From Saprospiraceae bacterium UBA3362 (GTDB lineage: Bacteria > Bacteroidota > Bacteroidia > Chitinophagales > Saprospiraceae), in contig DEQQ01000045.1 in assembly GCA_002360455.1 (NCBI GenBank), positions 1-60,400 on the forward strand: a stretch of DNA of 60,400 nucleotides. Reading direction: 5' to 3'. Each line of letters opens with the position of its first letter. Positions within the stretch are counted from its first letter, which is position 1. Below the pieces are notes generated by a model that worked only from the letters and a program-made list of their open reading frames with translations, made no database searches and had not been told where the DNA came from. The position numbers and the translations under genes are program-made. Positions 51,351 to 58,514 of the stretch are shown piece by piece.

Positions 51351-52220
51351 ATGAGGCAACTGAAAATTACCAAGTCTATTACGAATCGCGAAAGCCAGTC
51401 GCTTGAAAAATATCTTCAAGAAATAGGCAAGGTGGACCTCCTTACTCCTGAAGAAGAGGTGGATTTAGCTAAAAAAATCAAACAGGGAGATCAAATCTCT
51501 CTTGAAAAACTAACCAAGGCAAACCTGAGATTCGTAGTATCTGTAGCTAAACAATATCAAAATCAAGGACTTTCCCTATCTGACCTGATCAATGAAGGGA
51601 ACTTGGGTTTGATTAAAGCTGCACAGCGATTTGATGAAACCAGAGGTTTTAAGTTTATTTCTTATGCTGTGTGGTGGATTCGTCAATCCATTCTACAGGC
51701 ACTTGCAGAACAAAGCCGTATTGTGCGATTGCCTCTCAATAAAGTTGGGTCTCTTAACAAAATCAATAGAGCATTCTCAGAACTTGAGCAAGAATACGAA
51801 AGAGAGCCTTCTCCGGAAGAATTGGCTACCTTACTTGAAATTCCTACAGAAGAAGTTGAAACCACTCTAGGAGTTGCTGCAAGACACGTTTCCATGGATG
51901 CTCCTTTTGTGGAGGGAGAGGATAATTCATTATTGGATGTTTTGGAAAACGATTCTACTCCTGCTACTGATGCTTCATTAGAATACAAGGATTCTTTGCG
52001 TAGAGAGATAGAACGTGCCTTAGGAACTCTTACAGATAGACAGGCAGATGTGATCAAACTGTACTTTGGCTTAGGAGTCGAACATCCGGAATCTTTGGAA
52101 GACATTGGAGATAAGTTTGGATTAACTCGGGAGAGGGTACGACAAATCAAGGACAAAGCAATTAATAAGCTTCGCTCTACGACCAGATCCAAGTTGCTCA
52201 AGCAATATCTTGGAATTTAA
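51351..52220 (+). CDS. rpoD: Primary sigma factor RpoD/SigA (Bacteroidota type)
   Basis: 289 residues, lacking region 1.1 as usual for the Bacteroidota housekeeping sigma. Region 1.2 is SLEKYLQEIGKVDLLTPEEEVDLAKKIKQG. Region 2 is KANLRFVVSVAKQYQNQGLSLSDLINEGNLGLIKAAQRFD through RGFKFISYAVWWIRQSI. Region 3 starts at RIVRLPLNKVGSLNKI, and region 4 contains LTDRQADVIKLYFGLG and SLEDIGDKFGLTRERVRQI. This sigma recognises the TAnnTTTG -7 element used throughout the window. No exact -7 box was found in its own leader (51142-51350), which is very AT-rich. Confidence 0.96.
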   Translation: MRQLKITKSITNRESQSLEKYLQEIGKVDLLTPEEEVDLAKKIKQGDQISLEKLTKANLRFVVSVAKQYQNQGLSLSDLINEGNLGLIKAAQRFDETRGFKFISYAVWWIRQSILQALAEQSRIVRLPLNKVGSLNKINRAFSELEQEYEREPSPEELATLLEIPTEEVETTLGVAARHVSMDAPFVEGEDNSLLDVLENDSTPATDASLEYKDSLRREIERALGTLTDRQADVIKLYFGLGVEHPESLEDIGDKFGLTRERVRQIKDKAINKLRSTTRSKLLKQYLGI

Positions 52221-52356
52221 GTCATTTGTTTTATTAAGAAGTTCTCGTTTTAGCTTGTTTTTTCTTGACTAAAACAAGCATGAATCATCATTTTGCTTTT
52301 TTATTTTTGCTCCATTTCAAAAGGGAATAGTTATTATTGTGATCCAATTTGATCAT

Positions 52357-52364
52357 TAATTTTG
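52357..52364 (+). promoter_or_regulatory. Possible -7 box before the polytopic membrane protein
   Basis: TAATTTTG (exact) overlaps the TTG at 52362 that would be the longest start. If this box is used, translation would begin at a downstream codon. Confidence 0.4.
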
Positions 52365-53930
52365 AATGGTTTAAAATTTATTGCTTCTGTTCTTCTCGAT
52401 AGGATTAAATCCTATTCAGTTTCTATTGTTTTAATGTTTGTTTTTTTATTTTCTCTGCTGTTGATAGGGAAGGGGGCGAGCTCTATGGCAGATGAGTCAA
52501 GATATTGGCATGGATTCCATGCATGGTATGCACTATCGGACGGGCAATGGGCTGAAGCAATTCGGTATTGTTTTAATTTGGGAGCCCGACCAATATTGCC
52601 GTTACTGCATTTTCCACAATATTTATTGCAGGCCATTTTATACTTTATATTTCATTGGGATCCAAGATCTGTTATGAGCTTGACTGCAGTTCAGGCAATC
52701 AATGTTGTAATCCACGTTTTGTATCTTTGGAGTTTTTATAAGCTTTTGATTTATCATTTTCAATTCGAACATAGATTAGCTGTTCTTTCTCTGGTTATAA
52801 TTGCTTTTTTTCCAGGCTCAAGTTTTTATCTCAGGCATATGCTTCCTTACGAACTTAGTCTATTACTGTGGAATCTGTTATTATTGAATCATGCGAAGTT
52901 TAGAAATGTCATCTTACTTTCTGCAACTTCAGTTTTCATCCTACTGGTGTATCCTGCCTATTGGTTTTACGCCTTATGTTGTCATATTATGATTTTAAAT
53001 GACAGAATGCAAATGAGACTAAGTTGGAAACCGGTGGTTCAATATGCTTCAAAAATAATAATGGGTGTTGTATTGGCATTCCTTGTTTTAGAAGTATTGG
53101 CTCTAAGTGGTGGAACCCATTTCTTTAATGATTTTATTACTGGAGGATCCAACTATCTTTATGAAAATGGTCTTCGATATAAGAATACATTACTCTATTT
53201 CAAGGATTATTTTGTAAATGCAAATGGTGCCATCGGGATTTTGTTTGGGAGTTGTTTTTTGTTTTGGGCCCTTTTTCTTATGGTTCCAATTTACCAAAGA
53301 AGAGATACAAAACTCTTGATTCTTGCCGGGCTCATATTCTTTTTTATTGGAGCTCACAGTGTGTTGGGCTGGGCAACACAGTGCAAAATAATGTATGGAA
53401 GACTTATTTTTCAATTGTTGCCAATACTACTGATTTTGATGGTCGGAAGTATCAAAAATAGTAACGAAAAATTCAAAGGGGGAATAGTAATAACTTTTGT
53501 TGCTGTCTCCATCGCAAGTTATTTTCAATTTTATACCGAATTTAGTAAATTGGCATATCCGCGAGATGTATTGGCTCAATTTTTAGAATCCAAATCAAGA
53601 GGATTTGAGTATGATCTAGTTCTCTATGAAGGTCAGCAAAATTATGAAACTGTCAATGAGTTTAAAGTAAATTATTATTTTGCAACTCCTCCCGGTAATA
53701 AGCAGATTTCAATGGATACTTCGTCGCATTATATTTTTTACAATGCTGCAATGCCTAATGTTGTTAATCCGATTTGGCAAGTTCCGGAGTTTGATTCCTT
53801 GATTAAACCATTGGTATTTCAATCAGCGCATTTTATTTCACATCCTGCTTATCTCTATGAGCTCAACGAAGATGTTTTGAAGAATGCGCCAAATCAAAAT
53901 TTAATGATTAAAGTATTCAAATCAAAATAA
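52362..53930 (+). CDS. Polytopic membrane protein, possible GT-C glycosyltransferase
   Basis: Up to 522 residues and about ten TM helices. There is no ATG at the 5' end: TTG 52362 gives MNGLKFIASVLLDRIKSYSVS before the first helix, while ATG 52434 (MFVFLFSLLLIG) would start inside it. The first external loop after TM1 reads MADESRYWHGFHAWYALSDGQW. An acidic pair in this place is characteristic of GT-C fold, lipid-linked-sugar transferases. The C-terminal ~100 residues (FKVNYYFATPPGNKQISMDTSSH...) look soluble and external. Overall membrane layout fits; the enzymatic assignment is tentative. It ends at a bidirectional terminator. Confidence 0.7.
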   Translation: MNGLKFIASVLLDRIKSYSVSIVLMFVFLFSLLLIGKGASSMADESRYWHGFHAWYALSDGQWAEAIRYCFNLGARPILPLLHFPQYLLQAILYFIFHWDPRSVMSLTAVQAINVVIHVLYLWSFYKLLIYHFQFEHRLAVLSLVIIAFFPGSSFYLRHMLPYELSLLLWNLLLLNHAKFRNVILLSATSVFILLVYPAYWFYALCCHIMILNDRMQMRLSWKPVVQYASKIIMGVVLAFLVLEVLALSGGTHFFNDFITGGSNYLYENGLRYKNTLLYFKDYFVNANGAIGILFGSCFLFWALFLMVPIYQRRDTKLLILAGLIFFFIGAHSVLGWATQCKIMYGRLIFQLLPILLILMVGSIKNSNEKFKGGIVITFVAVSIASYFQFYTEFSKLAYPRDVLAQFLESKSRGFEYDLVLYEGQQNYETVNEFKVNYYFATPPGNKQISMDTSSHYIFYNAAMPNVVNPIWQVPEFDSLIKPLVFQSAHFISHPAYLYELNEDVLKNAPNQNLMIKVFKSK

Positions 53931-53931
53931 A

Positions 53932-53969
53932 AAAAAAGTCATTCATTGAGGAGAATGAATGACTTTTTT
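53932..53969. terminator. Bidirectional intrinsic terminator
   Basis: AAAAAAGTCATTCATT pairs perfectly with AATGAATGACTTTTTT around a 6-base loop; A and T runs on both sides serve the convergent genes. Confidence 0.9.
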
Positions 53970-53991
53970 AAAATTATTGTAGCGCCTTGGA

Positions 53992-56900
53992 TTATGGTTT
54001 TTTTCCGTCGCTCAGTCCTTCTTCTTGTAAAATCCGATCAAATTGCGAACTGTATTTTTTTGTAATCTTTTGAAGATCTTCATAGGATTGATCTACTAAC
54101 TTTTCTAATGTTTTAGATCGCTCAATAATCATATTGGATGGTCTTTGTTCTTCTCCTACAACTTGACCATACGTATCCGTTATTTTTTCTCTCAGTTTTT
54201 CTTCGTCGGCAAACAAGGATTTTTGTTTACTCGCCAATAGACTGGTCCGAAGTTCTTCTAGTTTTTGATGATATTCATCTGCATAAGATTTGTTTTTTGA
54301 AGATTTAATTTTTTCTTTCGTTGAAGAAATTTGTTTTTGTTGTGTATTGATATTGTCCACTACTTTAGCAAGTTGTTCGTGAGAATTGTACAATCTCATT
54401 CCGATCTCATGCTGCAATATTCGATCTTCAAATTTGTAATCATTTCTGTCTTCATGAACAATCGTAATAGTTTCAGTAAATACTTTATCTCCAACACTTA
54501 GTTTCAAAGTGTAAACGCCGGGCAATACCTGCGGAGAGGTAAATCCTCCAAAATCTAATTTTGTTCCACCTTCTGCAACTTTAGGTGGTTTCATTCTGAG
54601 ATTCCAATAAATTTTGTTGATTCCTTTTCTTGCCTGTCCCGGTAAACTTGTGATCAATTTTCCCTCAGCATCAAAAATTTCCAGATTTACTTTTCCACTC
54701 ATCAATCTCTCTTTGAGATAATACTGAAATGGAGGAATGTTTTCCGGATTATCAACCATCCATCCATTTCCCATGGGTGAACCGCCACCATATTTTCCGG
54801 TGCTCAAAACAATATTTTTTGGTTTCAAAAATACAATTTCTTGATTGATCATCTCAGGAGTCATTGATCGCAATGCTGTGATATTATCAAAAATATAAAT
54901 CCCTCTTCCATGAGTTCCAACGATCAAAACAGCCTTATCTTTATGGATCTGCATGTCTCTTACTAAGGCCATATCTGGCACTCCATTTTTGAGCCTAAAC
55001 CATTGAGCTCCTCCATCTATAGAGCAATACAATCCCATCTCTGTTCCGGCAAAAAGTAAATTGGGATTTACATGATCTTGAATAATCTTATGAGCAAATC
55101 CTTTGAATTCTTTACTTTCAAATGCAGTCCAGGTTTTTCCCATATCATTAGATTGAGCTAGATAAGTTTTGTGGTCACCATACATGTGATTGTCAAAACT
55201 CACAAACAATCTATTTTTGTCAAACGAAGAACAATGAATGCTGCTAATCCAAGTTTGATTTGGAATTCCTGCTTTTGCATAATTTGTGGACACATTTGTC
55301 CATGATTTACCCCCATTGGTGGTGTACTGTAGATTTCCATCGTCGGTACCTACCCAAATGATCTGATCGTCTACAGGCGATTCTTCTATTGTAAAAATAG
55401 TGCAATGATTTTCTGCACTTGTATTATCGGCACTGAGCCCTCCTGATTCTTCTTGATTTTGTTTTTTCTTGTCATTGGTGGTTAGATCCTTGGATATCTT
55501 TTCCCAATTTTTTCCTTGGTCTATGGATTTGTATAAATATTGAGATCCAACATACAGTGCTTTTTTTCCCGCCACTATCGGCGTATTCCAATTCCATCGC
55601 AACTTTCCGTCACCCTCTTGTTCTTTAGGCTGGATAGAATAAGCTTTGAAATTGTGCAAATCTATTCTGGCCATATTTCCACCCTGATACTCTGCATAAG
55701 CTGTGTTCAGATCATTTGGGTCCGGCACTGTCCAAAAACCATCTCCCCAATACAAGCCTTGCCAATCTCCGTTGCCAATGCCACCGGGTTTTTCACTGGG
55801 TGCAATCCAAGACCCATTATCCTGCAAGCCTCCATAGATTCTATAAGGCTCTGCATGATCTATGGCTACATGATAAAATTGTCCTACCGGAAGATTGCCA
55901 CAAAATATAAATGTTGCTCCTCGATCATTAGAAATATAAACACCACCATCGGTACCCAAATACATCTGTGATGTGTTGTTAGGATTTATCCACAATGCAT
56001 GATGGTCACTGTGTACCCATCCTCCGTCATTGCTTGCATCATTAAAAGAATAACCGCCATCATCAGAATAAGAAAAATTAAATGCCGGACGATACACACG
56101 CTTAGGATCTTTTGGATCAATGGCTATAGTAGAGAAATAAAAAGGCCTTGCGACGACATTGAACGGAGCACTTTGTTTTTTCCAAGATTCAGCTGCGTCA
56201 GAAGAAATATACAATCCCGTTTCTTTACTTTCAACAATCGCTATCATGTTGGATGGTGCGCTTGGAGCCAATGCCATTGCTATTCTTCCAAAATCTCCGG
56301 TGGGCAATCCGGTAGAAATTTTCTTCCAGTTTTTTCCACCATCTGTAGATTTGTATAATGCAGAACCTTTACCTCCGGAATTAAATGAATACGGAGTGCG
56401 TCTGAATTGCCAAGTGCTGGCGTACACTATATTGGGATTTTCTGGATCCACCAAAACATCCGCGCAACCTGTTTTGTCATCGATGAAAAGTACTTTGTCC
56501 CAAGTTTTTCCTGCATCGGTAGATTTATAAAGACCTCGGTGTTGACTGTCAGACCAAAGCGCTCCGGGAGCAGCAACATAAAGAATATTAGAATTTTTTG
56601 GATCAATAACAATCTTCGAAATATGTTCTGTACTGTCAAGTCCTATGAAATTCCAGTTTTCTCCGGCATCAGAAGATTTGTAAACTCCCACACCTATAGA
56701 TACTGAGTTTCTCATATTGCTCTCACCGGTGCCTGCGTAGATTGTTTTAGGATTTTGCTGATCTATTGCTAAAGCACCAATGGATTGACAATATTTATCA
56801 AAAATACTTTTGTATGAAGCCCCTGCATTCGTCGATTTCCAAATCCCTCCACCTGCTGTTCCTACATAAATAATTTTTGGTTCGGAATTTACTCCTTCAA

Positions 56901-57039
56901 TAGCAGTAATTCTTCCACTCATGGTTCCGGGTCCCATGGCACGAGCTTCCATTGATCCGAAAGTAGCAGAACTTACCTTCACTTGTGCAAAATTGCCCAA
57001 ACTTAAGAGCATGCAAAATAAACTAAAATATAAACGCAT
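53992..57039 (-). CDS. Large exported beta-propeller protein (VPS10/sortilin-like BNR repeats)
   Basis: 1015 residues. A signal peptide (MRLYFSLFCMLLSLGNFA, before QVKVSS) precedes two linked propellers with many Asp-box repeats: YVGTAGGGIWKSTNAGASYKSI, VYKSSDAGENWNFI, LYKSTDAGKTWDKV, LYKSTDGGKNWKKI, VYISNDRGATFIF, LQYTTNGGKSWTNV. Then NMARIDLHNF and GLYCSIDGGAQWFRL, ending near RGIYIFDNI. A small beta domain (VNLEIFDAEGKLITSLPG, LPGVYTLKLSVGDK) follows, and a C-terminal coiled coil (QLAKVVDNINTQQKQISSTKEKIK). This is the widespread Bacteroidota WD40/YVTN/BNR-like or 'glycosyl hydrolase' group, but glycosidase activity is not established from sequence. No T9SS tail is seen, so it may stay periplasmic. 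It lies 92 bases downstream of the SRPBCC-GyrI gene. Confidence 0.9.
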   Translation of the reverse strand: MRLYFSLFCMLLSLGNFAQVKVSSATFGSMEARAMGPGTMSGRITAIEGVNSEPKIIYVGTAGGGIWKSTNAGASYKSIFDKYCQSIGALAIDQQNPKTIYAGTGESNMRNSVSIGVGVYKSSDAGENWNFIGLDSTEHISKIVIDPKNSNILYVAAPGALWSDSQHRGLYKSTDAGKTWDKVLFIDDKTGCADVLVDPENPNIVYASTWQFRRTPYSFNSGGKGSALYKSTDGGKNWKKISTGLPTGDFGRIAMALAPSAPSNMIAIVESKETGLYISSDAAESWKKQSAPFNVVARPFYFSTIAIDPKDPKRVYRPAFNFSYSDDGGYSFNDASNDGGWVHSDHHALWINPNNTSQMYLGTDGGVYISNDRGATFIFCGNLPVGQFYHVAIDHAEPYRIYGGLQDNGSWIAPSEKPGGIGNGDWQGLYWGDGFWTVPDPNDLNTAYAEYQGGNMARIDLHNFKAYSIQPKEQEGDGKLRWNWNTPIVAGKKALYVGSQYLYKSIDQGKNWEKISKDLTTNDKKKQNQEESGGLSADNTSAENHCTIFTIEESPVDDQIIWVGTDDGNLQYTTNGGKSWTNVSTNYAKAGIPNQTWISSIHCSSFDKNRLFVSFDNHMYGDHKTYLAQSNDMGKTWTAFESKEFKGFAHKIIQDHVNPNLLFAGTEMGLYCSIDGGAQWFRLKNGVPDMALVRDMQIHKDKAVLIVGTHGRGIYIFDNITALRSMTPEMINQEIVFLKPKNIVLSTGKYGGGSPMGNGWMVDNPENIPPFQYYLKERLMSGKVNLEIFDAEGKLITSLPGQARKGINKIYWNLRMKPPKVAEGGTKLDFGGFTSPQVLPGVYTLKLSVGDKVFTETITIVHEDRNDYKFEDRILQHEIGMRLYNSHEQLAKVVDNINTQQKQISSTKEKIKSSKNKSYADEYHQKLEELRTSLLASKQKSLFADEEKLREKITDTYGQVVGEEQRPSNMIIERSKTLEKLVDQSYEDLQKITKKYSSQFDRILQEEGLSDGKKP

Positions 57040-57131
57040 TGGTATTGTTTTTTATGAGTTACAAAAATGAGATTTCGATAAAATACTTAAGAATCAAATC
57101 GATGAATAAGAATATTTTTTAAACCAACGGA

Positions 57132-58154
57132 TCATTTAATGGGCCAATACACATTGGTTATAATTTTCATTGGGTCTTTTTCTTCCATTGGATCCGACTC
57201 ATATTCTTCATACGGAAAATCTAATGGAGTTAGATTTTTTTCTTTCATATATTGTTCTATAGCTTGGTATGCGATAGAATTGTTTTCATAAGGTCCTAAA
57301 TACTTTGCTTTAATTGCCTTGCGTAGAGGCCAAGTTCCGCATTGAACTTCTTTATCACACTTGTCTGTACATTTTTTATCAGTGGTCAAAATGGCTATTA
57401 CATTTGCAATCGAATCTCCGGGAGTATAGTCGGGAAATTGTCCGAGAGGTGGACCCGCAACGTTGAGTTTTTTGTCGAGGATGCTTTTTCCAAGTTTACT
57501 GTACATGTTGCCTAAATTCATTCCAATCTCATTAAATTTAGATTGCATTTGAGTTTTGAAGTAATGAGTTTCGGGAAGCTGAACTTCCATAATATATTCT
57601 ACATATCCTTCCTCTTTGGTCGAAATTTTTTGAACATACTCCTCCAAATTTTTTAGGCCTTTTTCGAAATCCTTTCCCAACATTCCATCCATGAATAGAT
57701 TCATGATTCTTCCTACGGGCTTCATGTAGATTGGACTGTCATGATCATCGGAGTCGAATGCCCATTTTACTTTTGTTTTTGAACCATCAGGGCTAAATGA
57801 AAATGTTGTATTGGCAGAACCCATTCCTTCAAACTCCAATGAAGTTACAATCTGTTGGGCGGATGATTCGGTAATTGACATTTTTCCTTTGCCCATTTTT
57901 TTCCCAACCCATGTATAGGAAGATCCTTTTCCGATTCCTCCATTTTGATACTCAATTTGCATATCCGGTTCATATTGTATCCATGGAGACCATTTGTTCC
58001 ATTGATGAAGATCGTTTATGGATTGAAAAATTGTAGAGGGCTTTGAATTGATCGTGGCCATGCGTTCAATATGTACTTTTCCCGGAAGTAAAAATCCGAT
58101 AACCAGTAATGCTAAAAGTACAATTCCGATCCATTTTAAAATTTTATAAACCAT
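57132..58154 (-). CDS. SRPBCC-GyrI-like fusion, membrane-anchored
   Basis: 340 residues from ATG 58154 (MVYKILKW); an earlier in-frame ATG at 58184 would add ten residues and is less likely. One N-terminal TM helix (ILKWIGIVLLALLVIGFLLPG) is followed by an SRPBCC/polyketide-cyclase-like domain (VHIERMATINSKPSTIFQSINDLHQWNKWSPWI, SYTWVGKKMGKGKMSITES). The C-terminal half has the GyrI-like small-molecule-binding pattern: LGPYENNSIAYQAIEQYMKEKNLTPLDFPYEEYESDPMEEKDPMKIITNVYWPIK. Four Cys (CTDKCDKEVQC...) precede it. The protein probably binds hydrophobic ligands near the membrane. The propeller gene follows 92 bases downstream. Confidence 0.85.
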   Translation of the reverse strand: MVYKILKWIGIVLLALLVIGFLLPGKVHIERMATINSKPSTIFQSINDLHQWNKWSPWIQYEPDMQIEYQNGGIGKGSSYTWVGKKMGKGKMSITESSAQQIVTSLEFEGMGSANTTFSFSPDGSKTKVKWAFDSDDHDSPIYMKPVGRIMNLFMDGMLGKDFEKGLKNLEEYVQKISTKEEGYVEYIMEVQLPETHYFKTQMQSKFNEIGMNLGNMYSKLGKSILDKKLNVAGPPLGQFPDYTPGDSIANVIAILTTDKKCTDKCDKEVQCGTWPLRKAIKAKYLGPYENNSIAYQAIEQYMKEKNLTPLDFPYEEYESDPMEEKDPMKIITNVYWPIK

Positions 58155-58216
58155 AAACAAGATATTTAGTGAAAAGAAGGGCAAGATACAAACAAGTTTT
58201 GATCCAAATGAAAAAT

Positions 58217-58234
58217 ATACGAAAAATTTCGTAT
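58217..58234. promoter_or_regulatory. Palindrome upstream of the SRPBCC-GyrI gene, possible operator
   Basis: ATACGAAA and TTTCGTAT form a perfect 8-bp inverted repeat with a 2-base centre, about 63 bases upstream of ATG 58154. Size and spacing fit a dimeric repressor site, but the surrounding AT content allows chance palindromes. In the rest of 58155-58514 I see only the downstream terminator and an unassigned ~55-codon frame without a start. Confidence 0.35.
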
Positions 58235-58453
58235 TAAATAAGTCCTGACCCTGTAGGCCCGTTATTAAGACAACTGTGTTTGCAGCAGGAAGTCCTTAGC
58301 GGTTCGGCCATCATTCAGGCGAAATACAGTAAAAGAAAACAAGCTCAAATTGGACAAATATTATACGAGAACAGGATACATACTTTGTTATTATTTGGAT
58401 GTTAAGAGGATTTAAATGGTGGATTGCAACTCCATTTTTTTTTCAAATTAAAA

Positions 58454-58486
58454 AACCCTGTTGTGAGTTCCACAACAGGGTTAAAA
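58454..58486 (-). terminator. Intrinsic terminator of the glutamine synthetase gene
   Basis: A perfect 12-bp stem (AACCCTGTTGTG with CACAACAGGGTT, 5-base loop). On the minus strand it is followed by a T-run, so it terminates the glutamine synthetase transcript. Confidence 0.85.
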
Positions 58487-58514
58487 TTGTATCTCTGTGA
58501 CTTGTATTAATCTT

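Noticed and set aside
55540..56706. Several plus-strand frames opposite the large propeller gene
   Set aside because: They mirror the repeated Asp-box codons of the minus-strand gene, which has a signal peptide and consistent repeats.
58235..58410. 55-codon open frame between the SRPBCC-GyrI gene and the glutamine synthetase terminator (plus strand)
   Set aside because: It has no start codon, no promoter and no recognisable motif; treated as chance.
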